Source: Microthyrium microscopicum (lineage: Eukaryota > Ascomycota > Dothideomycetes > Microthyriales > Microthyriaceae). From it: 64,000 bases of DNA. A program made the position numbers and the translations under genes. Below are positions 20,008 to 31,501 of the stretch, one piece after another; the first letter of the stretch is position 1; the number at the start of each line of letters is the position of its first letter. The stretch covers positions 540,993 through 604,992 of the forward strand of contig MU004234.1 of NCBI GenBank assembly GCA_010405405.1, read 5' to 3'. The notes beneath the pieces were generated by a model. That model was not told where the DNA came from. It ran no database searches and was given only the letters and a program-made list of their open reading frames with translations.

Positions 20008-21330
20008 CTACTGACCCGGCCACTGCAACAACACATACCGTCTCTCCACATTCATCTCCGTATTCTTATCATCCTCATCCTCAAACCGCAACCTAACATG
20101 CCCACTCGGCACCTCCTTCCCCTTGACCGTCACCACCTCCGCTCGATAGAATGTCGTCGTTCCCGGATACATTGCCAACACCGTCCGTCGAGGCGCCGGA
20201 TCAGTTAAGCCCTCGTTGCGTTCTGGTATGGCGGACATTTGAGATACGCTGGCGCGATATGGCGATGCGCCCTCATCGGGCTCGACGTCGAGGATTTCGT
20301 ATTTGCGCTTTGTGCCTTCGCCGATGACGTTGGTGATTGTGCAGAGGATGCCTTCGCCTTGGTCGTCTTTGTCTTGGGAGCGGGAGCCGAGTTTTTTGGT
20401 GCGGTAGAATACTTCAGTGCCCATTACGAAGCGTAGCTTCTCCGCTGATGGTCCACCTTAGCAATTTTGACACATACAGTAATCGTAGATAACTTACCTT
20501 TCGGCATCTCAGCACCACTATCAATCCCATCCTCAATCTTCACACTTGGCTCCCGTACTACTGGGACTGAGCCCGCTCTACTCGCACTCTTGAATCTGGT
20601 GCCGCCAGGTCCACCAGGTCCCAGTGTCTTTGGACTACTCACGACAGGTGATGGACCGACGCTGACATCCCTATCTTCCGCACTACTTCCATTTTCGCGT
20701 TCTGCTGCAGCCGCCGCTATGGCCGCCGCTTTGGTGCGATGCTTACTTCTCACACCACTCTTACCGAAAGCAGACGCACGCGGAGGTGGCACGAGAAGCG
20801 TATCCTTTTCGGACGATGAGCGGAGTGCTTTGAGAAGGTCGAGAGAGGTTAGGATGGAGTCGTCGTTGTCAGACTGGCCATGGATAGCGGTGTAGATGTC
20901 TTCACATAATGTGATGTTTTCGCGGGATAGTTTTGCGAGTTCATCTTCTAGGGTTTTGGATGTGTCGTCGCCATTTGCTGTGGGTGGTTAGCTGGATCTG
21001 GACATGAATGAATGGTAGAGCGTACCGTGTTGTGATTCTAGTATCGTTTTGATTTCGAGCATTCGTGTCCATTTGGCATTATGTTCAGCCTGATTGCGTG
21101 TTAGTATAATGTTATGATTATGATATATCACGTGCGAAATTCAAGATCTTGTTGATATCTTTATATGTGGTGATTCTGGGGGACTAGAAAAGTGCAGAGA
21201 GCCTTGTGTTCATACATACCACTAGTTGATCTGCTCTCTTCGCATCAGATCTCAGTTGATTCCACATGTGTCTCTCTTCATCGGCATCAGTCTTGACGGG
21301 ACCTTGTCGGCCACGGTTCCGGCTCGCCAT
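20008..21330 (-). CDS. SGF29: SAGA complex subunit SGF29 (tandem Tudor)
   Basis: Exons on the minus strand are 21330-21220, 21089-21026, 20977-20498 and 20456-20008, giving 367 aa. The N-terminal 100 residues are helical. A disordered Ala/Ser/Pro linker (AAAIAAAAAERENG) follows. The C-terminal 140 residues form the SGF29 tandem-Tudor domain: GTEVFYR, ILCTITNVIGEGTKRKYEILDVEPDE, VLAMYPGTTTFYRAEVV and VRLRFEDEDD. In SAGA this domain binds trimethylated H3 lysine 4. The last intron (20497-20457) is only 41 bases but keeps the frame. It is divergent from PMI40. Confidence 0.92.
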
Positions 21331-21910
21331 GACGAGGCCAGACGCTGGCAGCACAAACTCTGGTGTTCCGTTCTGATCAGAGTAGAGGGGATATCACTGT
21401 AGGATCACAGGGATCAGAATTGTGGTTTTTAGCTTTTATATCCAAAAGCCAGAAAGTGGGGAAACATAGAAGGGAGAGAGGGATAGGAAGAGTAAAGGCT
21501 AGATGATGTCCAAAGTCAATGTACATGATTGGCTGAGAGAAAGGGCAAGGCAAAGGTACCGTAGCCGCGCGTTTAAAACGGGTGGTTCTTGCTGGTGGGG
21601 GAGCTTGATTTTAAAGCCCCGCCAGAAAGCGTCATTGGTATGAGAATATGAGGCAGTACTCGCTAGGAGCTGTTCATTGAATGCTGTAATCATACACACA
21701 ACACGAACTGAACCATTGTTGGAGTTGTGAAACTAATCCTCGGCGTCCCTATCGTGACACAGCGTTGACGGCCAAAAACAGCCTTGCGAACCTTTTCCTC
21801 CCCACGTGTCCAAGCTCCATTTTTGCCAGTCGTTTAAAATACTCACACCGACTTTCCTTCTTCAAAACTTGAATCGATTTACTCAAAGGTTGCTCGAATC
21901 CAAATTCGCC
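21331..21910. other. Divergent promoter region, SGF29 / PMI40
   Basis: 580 bases between divergent genes. Small frames on both strands (for example 21499-21699 minus) lack domains or splice partners. Confidence 0.5.
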
Positions 21911-23453
21911 ATGAGAGTGCCATTGTATCGTCTGCAATGCGGTAAGTTTTGGAGTGACGCCTTGACAACGAAGTTTCTGATCATGAGATAGGTGTAAACA
22001 GCTATGAGTGGGGTAAATGATCATATCAAGTCGTATCGAAATGCTTGGTTAACAATTGGAAGGAAAGGTTGGAAAAGATTCGGCTGCCGCCAAATACGCC
22101 CAAGCAACACCAGCGGACGGCTTCAGTATAGCTGAAGACAAGCCTTATGCAGAGGCAAGAAGCTGTCATACTAGCTGTGAGTGACTATGCTGACCTTCTG
22201 GTTCTAGTTGTGGATGGGAACACATCCGTCCAATCCGTCGAAAGATGTCGAAACTGGACGAACTCTACTCGATCTCATTCAAGACAACCAGTCTCTTCTC
22301 GGACCCGAAATTGCACAGAAATACAACGACAAGCTTCCTTTCCTGTTCAAGGTCTTGTCAATCAACAAGGCTCTCAGCATTCAAGCACACCCCAACAAGA
22401 AGCTTGCCGAGCAATTGCATGGCAAAGATCCAAAGAATTACCCAGACGACAATCATAAGCCTGAGATGACCATAGCTATCACTCCGTTCAGTGGACTATG
22501 TGGCTTCCGTCCCTTGTCCGAGATTGCTGGTTTCATCAAGAACGTCTCAGCTCTGAAGAAGTTGATTGGCGATGAACCAAGTGACAAGTTTACTGCAGCC
22601 GTTGCTGGCAAGGAAGAGGTGGAAAGCGAGTCCGAGATATCAAGCAACAAGAAAGCTCTGCAAGAAACATTCACTGCTCTGCTGAATTCTTCCAAGGAGT
22701 CCATTGCATCAGCTACAAAGGAGCTCCTCGAGGAGGCAAAGAAGGGAGCAGAGTTTGCAGGAGGTATTGCGGAAGCTGAGGAACTTTCCAAGCTCATTCC
22801 AATACTGAACTCGCAATTCCCCGACGACATTGGACTGTTTGTTCTGTTCTTCTTGAACTATGTCAAGCTCGAACCAGGCGAGGCAATGTACCTGAAAGCT
22901 GACGACATTCATGCCTACATCTCGGGCGGTAAGTAACGGGAACAAGACTCACTGTAACAAGCTGAGATTGTCTGCAGATATCATCGAATGTATGGCGGCA
23001 TCAGACAATGTTATCCGCGCCGGCTTCACCCCTAAATTCAAGGACGTGTCAACGCTGACATCTATCCTAACTTACGATTACGCCTCACCAGAAAAGCAAA
23101 AGCTTCCTCCTCAACCATATCCATATGCTACGCTCAACGCAGCGGCATACTCCTCTGGTTCGACCTGCGAGCTGTATGATCCGCCAATAGAAGAGTTCGC
23201 GGTGGTTCGGACTGTGCTAGGTAAGAAGGGTAAGGCGACATTTGATGGCATCGAGGGCCCAAGTATCATCATATGTACAGAAGGCAGTGGTACGATCAAG
23301 GTAGGGCCCAAATCAGAAGAGGTCAAGGCTGGATATGTGTACTTTGTGGGCTCGACTGCTGCCGTGTCGTTGGAAAACGACAGTAGCAGTCCGGAGGATT
23401 TCGTGTCGTTCAAGGCTTATTGCGAGCTTGATCCGGAGGCAGGAAAGCTCTAA
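21911..23453 (+). CDS. PMI40: Mannose-6-phosphate isomerase (type I, zinc-dependent)
   Basis: Exons 21911-21941, 21992-22012, 22063-22154, 22208-22928 and 22978-23453 give 446 aa, the usual length. It interconverts fructose-6-phosphate and mannose-6-phosphate, feeding GDP-mannose for glycosylation and wall mannan. The sequence shows [17 protein letters not shown], the zinc-ligand motif IQAHPNK, NHKPEM and [17 protein letters not shown]. The third intron (22155-22207) starts GCAAGA after GAG: a GC-AG intron, since only that join restores PYAELWMG. The first two introns lie unusually close, leaving a 21-base exon. Confidence 0.95.
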
Positions 23454-23799
23454 GCTACTGGCGTGCAGTGAGGATTAGGCATAATAGAAGTACCAGTCAT
23501 AGAAGGTAATTGACGTACAATCAACAAGACATGGTCTAAATCCTGGAGGCTCTTCAAAAGACGGAAATGAGTCCGCCGTTGTTTTCCGTGATCCTCCGAT
23601 CTCATGCCGACACCGGATTGGTTGCTGAAGGTTCATGGTCTTGGCACTTCAAGGCTTGGCAGTTGACAGGCTTTTGTCAGATCCAACTTCAATCTCGCCT
23701 TGATGCAATCAACAAGCAACATCACCACTCCAACCACCCCACATCCTCTTTCTGGGTCTGCTTTTGAGCTCCCATATATCGCAGATATCGTCTGTGGAT
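23454..23799. other. Intergenic interval / leader of the mS38 gene
   Basis: 346 bases between two genes on the same strand. ATGs at 23567 and 23700 open short frames that could be upstream ORFs in the mS38 leader. Confidence 0.45.
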
Positions 23800-24881
23800 A
23801 TGATCACCAACTCGATAGTTCGGTGTGCTCGCACGACCTGCTACCCAGCGTCAACTCACGGCGCTTCCTTCATTGTCCCCGGACAAGCCTATCAGTTGGC
23901 CACCCGGACATATAGAATACATCAGCGTCGATATTCCTCCTCGAAAACATCGATACCGCCTAATGGAAGTCCGAGAACTCGTTCTACAGCCCCGTCGCAA
24001 CAAACGACTTCGTCAACGACAGGCCGAGTGAGAGGCCGGAAGGCGAAAGCGCCGATTGTTGAGAGCGGGTTTTCGCATTTACCTAGTGTGCCTTCGACTC
24101 AACATTTGCATCCTGCGGGTAAACTTCAATGGAATATTTTGAGAACAATTGGATACTAACACGCGAATCAGATATCAATGTCTCTTCCTTCTTCTCCCTT
24201 CACCGCCCCATATCGGTAACATCAGCGATACCCACGAGTGCTACACCAGCCTCCTTCGCTTCCATATTCGACTCTCCCATCTCCGTCCGTCATAGGCCAT
24301 CCGATGTGATGAACACGTTAGGCTCGGCCATTGACGAATTCGATGCTCCTGGCTCCCAAGAAGACGTGTTTAGCGAGGAAGCGCTTCGCCGTGAACTCCA
24401 ACAAGATGGAACACCCACAAGAGCCGGCGTACCAAAAGATGTACCTGCATCTGCCAAATTCTCCGAATTCCGACCATTTCATCCACCACCAGTCCCAGAA
24501 GCCGTGACAGAAACCGCCACACCCAAACGCGCAGGACGTCCAAAGTCATCCAAGCCTCGATCTTGGACGACAACAATAACCGTCACCGAACACACAACAC
24601 CAACCGGCCAAAAAGTGTATTCAGCTGCCAGCACTCCTCTCGAACAATTACGCGCGCGTAACGAGCGACGAAATCGACGCCCAGCAATTGTGATAGAAGA
24701 GCCGGAAGGTATACCACCAGCGCCTGTGCAACAGCCATTTTTGCAGCGCATGCGTATACGGCAGGTCAAGTGGCAAGCGCTGAGTGTGAAGCGTCAGCGC
24801 AAACTGAAGATGAAGAAGCACAAGTATAAGAAGTTAATGAAGCGGACGAGAAACTTGCGGAGGCGGTTGGGCAAGATTTAG
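23800..24881 (+). CDS. mS38: Mitochondrial small ribosomal subunit protein mS38 (COX24/AURKAIP1 type)
   Basis: Exons 23800-24118 and 24172-24881 give 342 aa (phase-1 intron with branch TACTAAC). The N-terminus is a mitochondrial presequence rich in Arg/Ser/Thr with a likely cleavage region at RRYSSS. The middle is low-complexity and variable. The diagnostic part is the very basic C-terminus from about 295: LQRMRIRQVKWQALSVKRQR, then KMKKHKYKKLMKRTRNLRRR. This is the short conserved domain of mS38. In yeast the homologue Cox24 affects COX1 mRNA processing and translation. The start at 23800 is chosen because no upstream in-frame ATG exists before a stop. Confidence 0.88.
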
Positions 24882-25149
24882 AATTCCTTTTTGGCATAGC
24901 AGTTTTGTCATTTTGGGGCTTTTCCTATTCTGATGGCCCGGTTTATTCCCTGAGCATAGGTTAGGATAGAGGCTGTAATTGAACTGCCGTTTGCTTTACT
25001 GATGCTCGTCTTTGCTCGTCCATTTGTGTCCATTATGCAGAGAGGTTGGACATGCATTTCATGCTCTATGTCATGTGTATCCAACGTCGTGAAATTATTG
25101 TCCAGGCCAATATAATACGCCCTTCCCCTCATACATCCATTCACATCCA

Positions 25150-25869
25150 TCATCTTATTCCCCTAACAACCTCCCTCAACTCTCCCCCTTCCACCCACCC
25201 CTCACCTACCCCATCAACACCAAAGCCCTCGCCTACTTCACCCACCACCCTCGCCGGTCTACCCGCCACCACCGCGCCCGGCGGCACCACCATCCCCGCC
25301 GGCACACAACTCCCCTCGAGAACCCTACAATTCTCCCTCAACACACTGAACGCGCCCAGCACGCATCTCGCACCGACATGTACATGATTATGTATCTGCG
25401 CGCTCTCAACCACACAACCCGGCCCAATCAACACCTGTTCCCCAATCTTAAGCGGATACGGTTGCAGCAGACCACGCAATAACCGCGCCGGCGGACGCAG
25501 AATCGTAGATGTCGCGATTATCGTAGATTTGCCAATCGATATTGCTGTCGTGCTTTGACTTGACGAGGATGAGGACGGTTTGGCGGTGGCGGCGGAGGAG
25601 GGGTCTAGGGATGTGGTGGATGTGGTTGTGGTGGGGGGTGGTGGGCGCACGCGGACTATGTCGCCGCGGAGGTGGACGTCGGGCATGAGGACGGTGCGGC
25701 CGGCGAGGGTTATGTTGGGGGTGCCGGTTATGAGGGCTTTGCGGGAGACTTTGTTGCCTGAGTCCTGGGGATGTTGTTAGTTGGTTGTGAGGATGGGGTT
25801 AGGAGGGAGGTGTACGGTTTCTATGTAGTCGCCTTTTGAGGATTTGCGTGCGGGGCGTGAGGAGGACAT
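25150..25869 (-). CDS. DCTN5: Dynactin subunit 5 (p25), left-handed beta-helix protein
   Basis: Exons on the minus strand are 25869-25816 and 25764-25150, giving 222 aa (phase-0 intron 25815-25765). It starts MSSSRPARKSSKGDYIETDS, then GNKVSRKALITG, typical of dynactin p25. Hexapeptide repeats of the beta helix follow: NITLAGRTVLMPDVHLRGDI, then IGEQVLIGPGCVVESAQIHN and VHVGARCVLGAFSVLRENC. p25 sits at the pointed end of the dynactin complex and helps link dynein to early endosomes. A Pro/Thr/Ser run of about 30 residues (PPPPTTTTSTTSLDPSSAAT onward) interrupts the helix. The 3' half is unusually GC-rich. Confidence 0.92.
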
Positions 25870-26368
25870 ATTGTAATCTTTGGCGGTGGTTGTGAGGGTT
25901 GGGAAGGTCTTAATATGTGTAGAGTTGGAGCTCAAAAGTTGTAGATGTCAATGGTGTTGAGGCTCAAGCTCGGGATACCGAAAGTCGGATCGGCAGGTGG
26001 GCGCGTGCTTTCCCGCGAGCTTGGATTTGTTGGGAAAGAGTGACTGGGGAAATTTGGCGACGGAAGGCAGGAGCGAGTCAAGATCTGGAAAAAGGAAAGA
26101 ACAATCAACAATCCTTCAATTCTCCACTCTTGCACCTGATCTCCTCCCATCTCATCTCTACAATCCGGATCGATTGATTTCCTCATCGGTGTTATCAGAC
26201 GCTTTCTTCACATCGCGCCCCTTTAACAGAGATACCCCTGTTCGATCTGCGACCACAACTTCACCCACCCCTTTCCTTTACTCTCTCAACCACAGAAACT
26301 CTTCGCCCATTGACACTCTCGTATTCAACTCACACCACTTAGACAATTCCCCGAAAACACCGGTCATC
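25870..26368. other. Divergent promoter region, DCTN5 / Arf6-type gene
   Basis: About 500 bases between divergent genes. An ATG-led plus-strand frame from 25997 runs through the Arf start in another frame and has no domain, so it is not called. Confidence 0.5.
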
Positions 26369-27201
26369 ATGGGTAACAGCATCTCCAAAATGCTGGACAA
26401 GATCTTTGGCAACAAGGAAATGCGCCTACTAATGCTGGGTCTCGACGCTGCCGGAAAGACTAGTAAGTCCAACCACATAAATCGCACGGCATACCAATCG
26501 TCACGTCTGTCGTGCGACCAATATCTCACGAACCGCTGCAATGATATAGCTGACCATTGCGCCCCGCCGTTTAGCAATCCTTTACAACCTCAAACTCGAG
26601 CAAGACGTAACGACCATTCCCACTGTCGGCTTCAACGTGGAGGCCGTTACGTACAAGAACACCAAGTTCAATGTCTGGGATGTCGGTGGACAGGATAAGA
26701 TTCGCCCGCTATGGCGACATTACTTCTCCGGTATATACACACCTATACACCCACATATACACTCTCTTTAAAGTCGCGTTTTCGCAATGAGTAGATATGC
26801 TAACCACAAGTGTTTATCAATAGGCACACAAGGCCTCGTCTTCGTAATCGACTCCTCCGACCGCGAACGCATCGACGAAGCCCGCACCGAACTAACCCGC
26901 ATCATCACCGACCGCGAAATGAAAGACGCCCTCCTTCTAGTATTCGCCAACAAGCAGGACATCCCCGGCGCCCTGAAGCCCGAAGAAGTGTCGCGTCTAC
27001 TGCGCCTTAACGACGTCGCCAAGGATCATACCTGGAAAGTACAGCCTAGTTGCGCTAAGACTGGCGACGGCATTTTCGAGGGACTGGTAAGCTCACTCCT
27101 CTTCTCAAGAGCGGAAGCTAGATATATGGAACAGAAGAAAGCTAATGTGTTGATGAATTTAGCAATGGCTCGGCGCTCATGTCCAAGTACCTCCAAAATA
27201 A
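26369..27201 (+). CDS. arfB: ADP-ribosylation factor, Arf6-type small GTPase
   Basis: Exons 26369-26462, 26575-26730, 26824-27086 and 27163-27201 give 183 aa. Gly2 in MGNSISK is a myristoylation site. GTPase motifs are [33 protein letters not shown] and SCAK. The stretch [19 protein letters not shown] and the [16 protein letters not shown] region are closer to Arf6 than Arf1. The role is membrane traffic and polarity at the plasma membrane. The last exon codes only [12 protein letters not shown]. Introns have clean donors (GTAAGT, GTATAT, GTAAGC). Confidence 0.93.
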
Positions 27202-27926
27202 ACGACTCGATCTTGATGGACAAAATCCATGGATATTTGCCATCTTTGCTGGCTTTTCAACGTTATACCCATATTCTATTCTACTTCTTTCATATACACC
27301 CCGTAGCGCCGAGGCCGGTCAACTGTACAAGGCGCTGACGAGTAACACTGCAACCTCTCGGAAAGCAAGCCTTCAGATTGGCTTGATCACGTCCCCAAGA
27401 GCACGCTATGAGGGTTTGTGTTGGGTGTATACTATTTGCCATTTACATTTAGCCAGCTTGCAAGACGGTGGAAACTTTTTCATTCGGGATATAGTGGCGC
27501 GACGGGTGTCCGGTGTTGTATTAGTGTTTTGTGGCCGTTGCGATTTAAAGTTAAAGTGTAGCTGTGTACTTGTCGCAGCTGTATATTCAAGCGACAATTA
27601 ATGATCAAGTACTTGAAACTACAAGTCAGTATCATCTCACTGTATCTTTTTTTTGACAGACTAGTATATATCAATTTTTTTGATAGACTAGTATAAATCA
27701 CTTTTCACAGCTATTCAAGAAATGTTTAGGATTTGATAATTTGTTTCATTGGTATAAAAGAGACCGCAGTACTACTAATGGTCTGGGTCGTGTCGTCAGT
27801 CGGGTTAATCATAGGTATAATATATCCAGCTCACTACTCTGCAGTAGTAACAGAACGCCAACTCGCAAGCAAATTCCTCGTCTTCCCGCCTCGCCATCGT
27901 CGTGCTTTACTCCACCGAGCCGGCCG
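27202..27926. other. Convergent 3' intergenic interval
   Basis: 725 bases between the Arf6-type and REX3 stops. Two nearby copies of a TTTTTTTGA(C/T)AGACTAGTATA-like segment occur at about 27646-27692. No gene is supported. Confidence 0.5.
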
Positions 27927-30017
27927 CTATGCTGACTTGGCTTCCTCCTCTACCCGCTGGCTTTCAGTGAGCCACCACTTCGCCGGTGGCATATTGAAGT
28001 CTCGTCCAGCGCCTTTCTCTTCCCAGCCGTCGGCCGGTGGCACAAAGACTTTGACGCCGTTGCTGTCTTCGCCGACACGCCAGCCATCGGCGCGCAGGGT
28101 CTTCCAGTCGCGGGATATGCGGGCGCGGACTAGATCGCCGGTGGCGCGGGCGTCTTCGAGGGAATCATGGCCTGCGGCGCCGCCTGTTTGGATGTCGCGG
28201 GATAGATGGTTTTTAGTTAGGTTCCTGAGGCCGTTGCGGTAGGGCAGACCTCCAGAATGTGGGAAAAGAAAAATGGTGTCCACGATGGTTGGGTGGAGGA
28301 GGCGAATGACGTTTAGGTCGTTCTCAATGGAATGACCGATAAGTGGTGTTGATGGGGATAGATAGCTGCAAAGCAGTTCGCGCGCAGCCTTCGGCGATGA
28401 AAGTTTTTGAAGAGTTGGCGGAATGGCTGATGCCGTCGATGATGCTGCTGACACTGCTGATACTGCGGAGGCAGTACTGGCGATAGAAATTGGACGCGTC
28501 GATGTGGCTGAATAATCTGGCGCGTTGAAGAATTGCTCAGTTGTTACGCCAGAAAATTGTGTGTTGAGATCAAGGATTTGGCCAAAAGGGCGCACAAGCG
28601 CATCGAAAAGCTGTTCGCCAGCTGGCCAGGTACAGGCGGAGATTCGGATTATTTCCATCCCAAGAGTGGTATAACCCATTTCGCAGTCAAAAGCGACAGC
28701 CATACTGGGGTCCGCAACAGGGTTTTCTGGTGTTGATTCGAACTGAAGATCATTGGCGAGGCGTGCTGGGTCTGAAGTCTTGAACACGTGTGATGGCTTT
28801 ATCGTACAGCCAGGTTCGCCAACTCGTTTATTGCAACAAGGATACATTTGCTGCTTGGTGTTCCGGTCACGATAGGACCGTCTCGAGTGGTGGCGACATT
28901 GGCCGCTACTGGTTAAAGCTCCATCTTCTCGTCGGTTTGGAAAGACTTCGAATCGAATTGTGCATCGATCGCATGTCTCCCAAGCACTTAGCTCGTTGGC
29001 CTTTTTCGCAGATGCTATGTCCGCCTGAGATGGAGCTTTTATGACATAGCCATGCTTGTCTAGTCCATCGAGCTTTGCAGAATATCGAGCGATCATCAGG
29101 CCCTCAAGCTCTGGGGTAAGCTCTTTGGCAAATGGGCTGTCGCTTGGTGTAAACTCCTTGGGCCCTTTCGATTCTATGATGGTGATCACAAAACCCTCAG
29201 GTGTCTCCTTGCGCATTTGCACAACGTTGAGACCCATGACTTGCTTATAAACCAGTGGTTGGTTTCGGGCCACGTGTTCCTCTTTGTCAAGCGCAAGTTT
29301 GATTAGGTTGCCCGGGGACAATTTATGCTGTTTTATTGCTTCGTCTGTACTGTTTGCGACTGCGGTGTTCAGACGCAGAAACTGCTCATGAATAAGCTGG
29401 ACGTATTTGAGTCGAACGGCATGCGAAGCTGGGCTCGTTGTGACAAGTCGTGGATTCAGATCTTCGGCGGACGCTTTAGATTGGGTTGATGATGGCGTTG
29501 CAGGAGTCTTGACATTTGCGTGCTTTGCTGGTGTGGATTTGGGCGCGTTCTTGGAGGTGGACTTGGTAGTTGTATTTTGCTGTAAAGGCGATATAGAACT
29601 TGCTTTGGCTTGAGAATTTGGCCGTAACTCGGGTGAAGAATGTGTGCTCGTAGGAGGAAGTTGTCGGGAGGTGGCATTTGGTTTTACTTTATGGAGGTCT
29701 TTAGCGCGTACCTTGTCGTCAAACTTGGACCAGCTATCGTCAACCGTGGTATTATTCTTTGGTGGCCCCTCTAGCTTTGAGGTTAAGATTCCCATGAAGG
29801 GACTTGAGCCCTGTGTGAGAGGTCTGCTAGTGGCACCGGTCCCATTGTTGAGTTTGACTCGTTTTCTATCCCCGCCCTCAACCTCATGTTCGATAACTTG
29901 CTTTTTCATTGAGCTCTTCGACAGAACTGACGCATCGTGAGAGAATACACAGCTTGGCAGTTGGCAAGCATCGCCCTTGGGGCATGCGACCTCTTTGAAA
30001 AGCTTGGAGCTAAACAT
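27927..30017 (-). CDS. REX3: RNA exonuclease REX3 (DEDDh 3'-5' exonuclease)
   Basis: Single exon, 696 aa. The N-terminus has a C-x5-C-x4-C-x3-H cluster (ACPKGDACQLPSCVFSHD), a CCCH-type zinc finger. A low-complexity Ser/Thr/Pro linker runs to about 200. A conserved Rex3 central region follows with further Cys/His residues (CDRCTIRFEVF, YPCCNKRVGEPGC). The exonuclease domain starts near 440. It shows AVAFDCEMGYTTLGMEIIRI (Asp/Glu), PLIGHSIENDL and AGHDSLEDARATGDLV, so the DEDDh residues are all present. The family trims 3' ends of RNase MRP RNA, U5 and other small RNAs. Confidence 0.93.
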   Translation of the reverse strand: MFSSKLFKEVACPKGDACQLPSCVFSHDASVLSKSSMKKQVIEHEVEGGDRKRVKLNNGTGATSRPLTQGSSPFMGILTSKLEGPPKNNTTVDDSWSKFDDKVRAKDLHKVKPNATSRQLPPTSTHSSPELRPNSQAKASSISPLQQNTTTKSTSKNAPKSTPAKHANVKTPATPSSTQSKASAEDLNPRLVTTSPASHAVRLKYVQLIHEQFLRLNTAVANSTDEAIKQHKLSPGNLIKLALDKEEHVARNQPLVYKQVMGLNVVQMRKETPEGFVITIIESKGPKEFTPSDSPFAKELTPELEGLMIARYSAKLDGLDKHGYVIKAPSQADIASAKKANELSAWETCDRCTIRFEVFPNRREDGALTSSGQCRHHSRRSYRDRNTKQQMYPCCNKRVGEPGCTIKPSHVFKTSDPARLANDLQFESTPENPVADPSMAVAFDCEMGYTTLGMEIIRISACTWPAGEQLFDALVRPFGQILDLNTQFSGVTTEQFFNAPDYSATSTRPISIASTASAVSAVSAASSTASAIPPTLQKLSSPKAARELLCSYLSPSTPLIGHSIENDLNVIRLLHPTIVDTIFLFPHSGGLPYRNGLRNLTKNHLSRDIQTGGAAGHDSLEDARATGDLVRARISRDWKTLRADGWRVGEDSNGVKVFVPPADGWEEKGAGRDFNMPPAKWWLTESQRVEEEAKSA

Positions 30018-31501
30018 GGCGAACCAGGGGTTTCGTGGTTGTGGGGTGATGACAAGATTCGTCGATTGGCATTCTCAGGGAGTCAATGGACTAGGATAGG
30101 CAAATCAGTCTTGAAGCGAGCGATAGAGGACCATTGGTGTTGAGGTTATGGTGCTCGATAGGCTATGTGCGCCAACCGTGGTACGCTCAGAGGTGAAGGT
30201 GCTTGCCCACAGAGGGAGGCTGCTACGTGCGTGTGATGTTAGCTGGCTGGGTTTGGGCTGGGTTGGTAGGCATTTAAATCAAAGCTACCAATTGAGGCAA
30301 TGGTAAGAAGTCATCAGGATTCATCAGAATGGAATGGAAATTGAAATCTAAAGACGGTCACAGAAGAGCCATCGTGAAGTGCGGTAAAGGTAGTAGATAG
30401 GAGTTGAGGATTATTCTGATGGACTGACGTCTGGGGAAAAGGCAGGTCCCACCATCGCGCTAGTAGGGATCTTCCTGCTCAGCATTCGTTGAGAGCCTCA
30501 ACATTTGCTGAGTCAGCAATACATCCCCGTTTACATCAATTCGACTTTTTCTTCTCTTCTCTTGCCAATATCATCACTACCTAGGTACTTGTTGAATTGT
30601 ACCAAGACGAGAGTCTCATCCCAAGGCGCTTGGTGGTAGACTATGAGTCAATGAACTTGTCGGGATCGCGTTTCCTCATGACCTACTCTAGAGTACCCAA
30701 CTTCTTGCAGCCATTGTATGGTACAGGAGGACAAGTTTCATTTTTGATCCTTTCTTTTCAGCATCACTCTAGAGACTATCGTTCGACACATCACGAAGCA
30801 TATCTACAGCGGTCATCCCCATGTTATACTTTCCCAGGTTGGACATCAGATCAACTCCAGGTGTATTCCAGCACAAGAGTAATTCCAGAATCCTAAATCA
30901 GCTTTTCCAAAATATGGGATTCCGAGTAGGGATTTGATGCCCTAGTGGCCATGTTACAGCAAACATTCGGCCATCTCGTGTCTCAGGGAATCGTAAGATC
31001 CGCATCTCCATTTTTCCTGGGTTCACTACCTGAGATCCCATGCCATGGACGTTCCTCGCTCCCAAGATCATCTGTCGCATCATTTGGGGCTTGGCCTAAC
31101 GCCCTCATTCGATTGTCACAAACTAGAGCACAACCTCAAATTCTCACAACTCCAATTGTGACCCTATCTTGTTTCCACCATTCTGGCCTCAAGAGATTCA
31201 TTGCGACTGACAAGTTCTTGGACTTTCTCGACGCGAAGGGCTAAGAATGAGAAAAGTCTTGGAGGAAGTGCAACACAACTCTTCATTGAAACAAGATTTC
31301 CCTGAAACGGACTTTCCTAACAATAAGGCTTAAATGATTGTGTTCAGAAATGATCTGCCCTGTCACAAAGGTACTTGGCTGATCCACAATAGCTGCAGAG
31401 GCCACCATCTAAATACACACAATCCTTAGCAAAACTTGTCAACATTCAGACCACAAGCTGTAGTCGCATTCGGCTTGATCCTGGGTGGATCAAAAGAATT
31501 T
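30018..31501. other. Intergenic interval, no supported gene
   Basis: 1.48 kb upstream of REX3 and downstream of the DUF7587-like gene. Frames at 30597-30896 and 30945-31244 (+) have no domain, no splice context and ordinary codon noise. The REX3 promoter should lie next to 30018. Confidence 0.45.

Noticed and set aside
25997-26698. 233-aa frame crossing the Arf6-type start
   Set aside because: It runs through the first Arf exon and intron in another frame; the Arf model explains the region.
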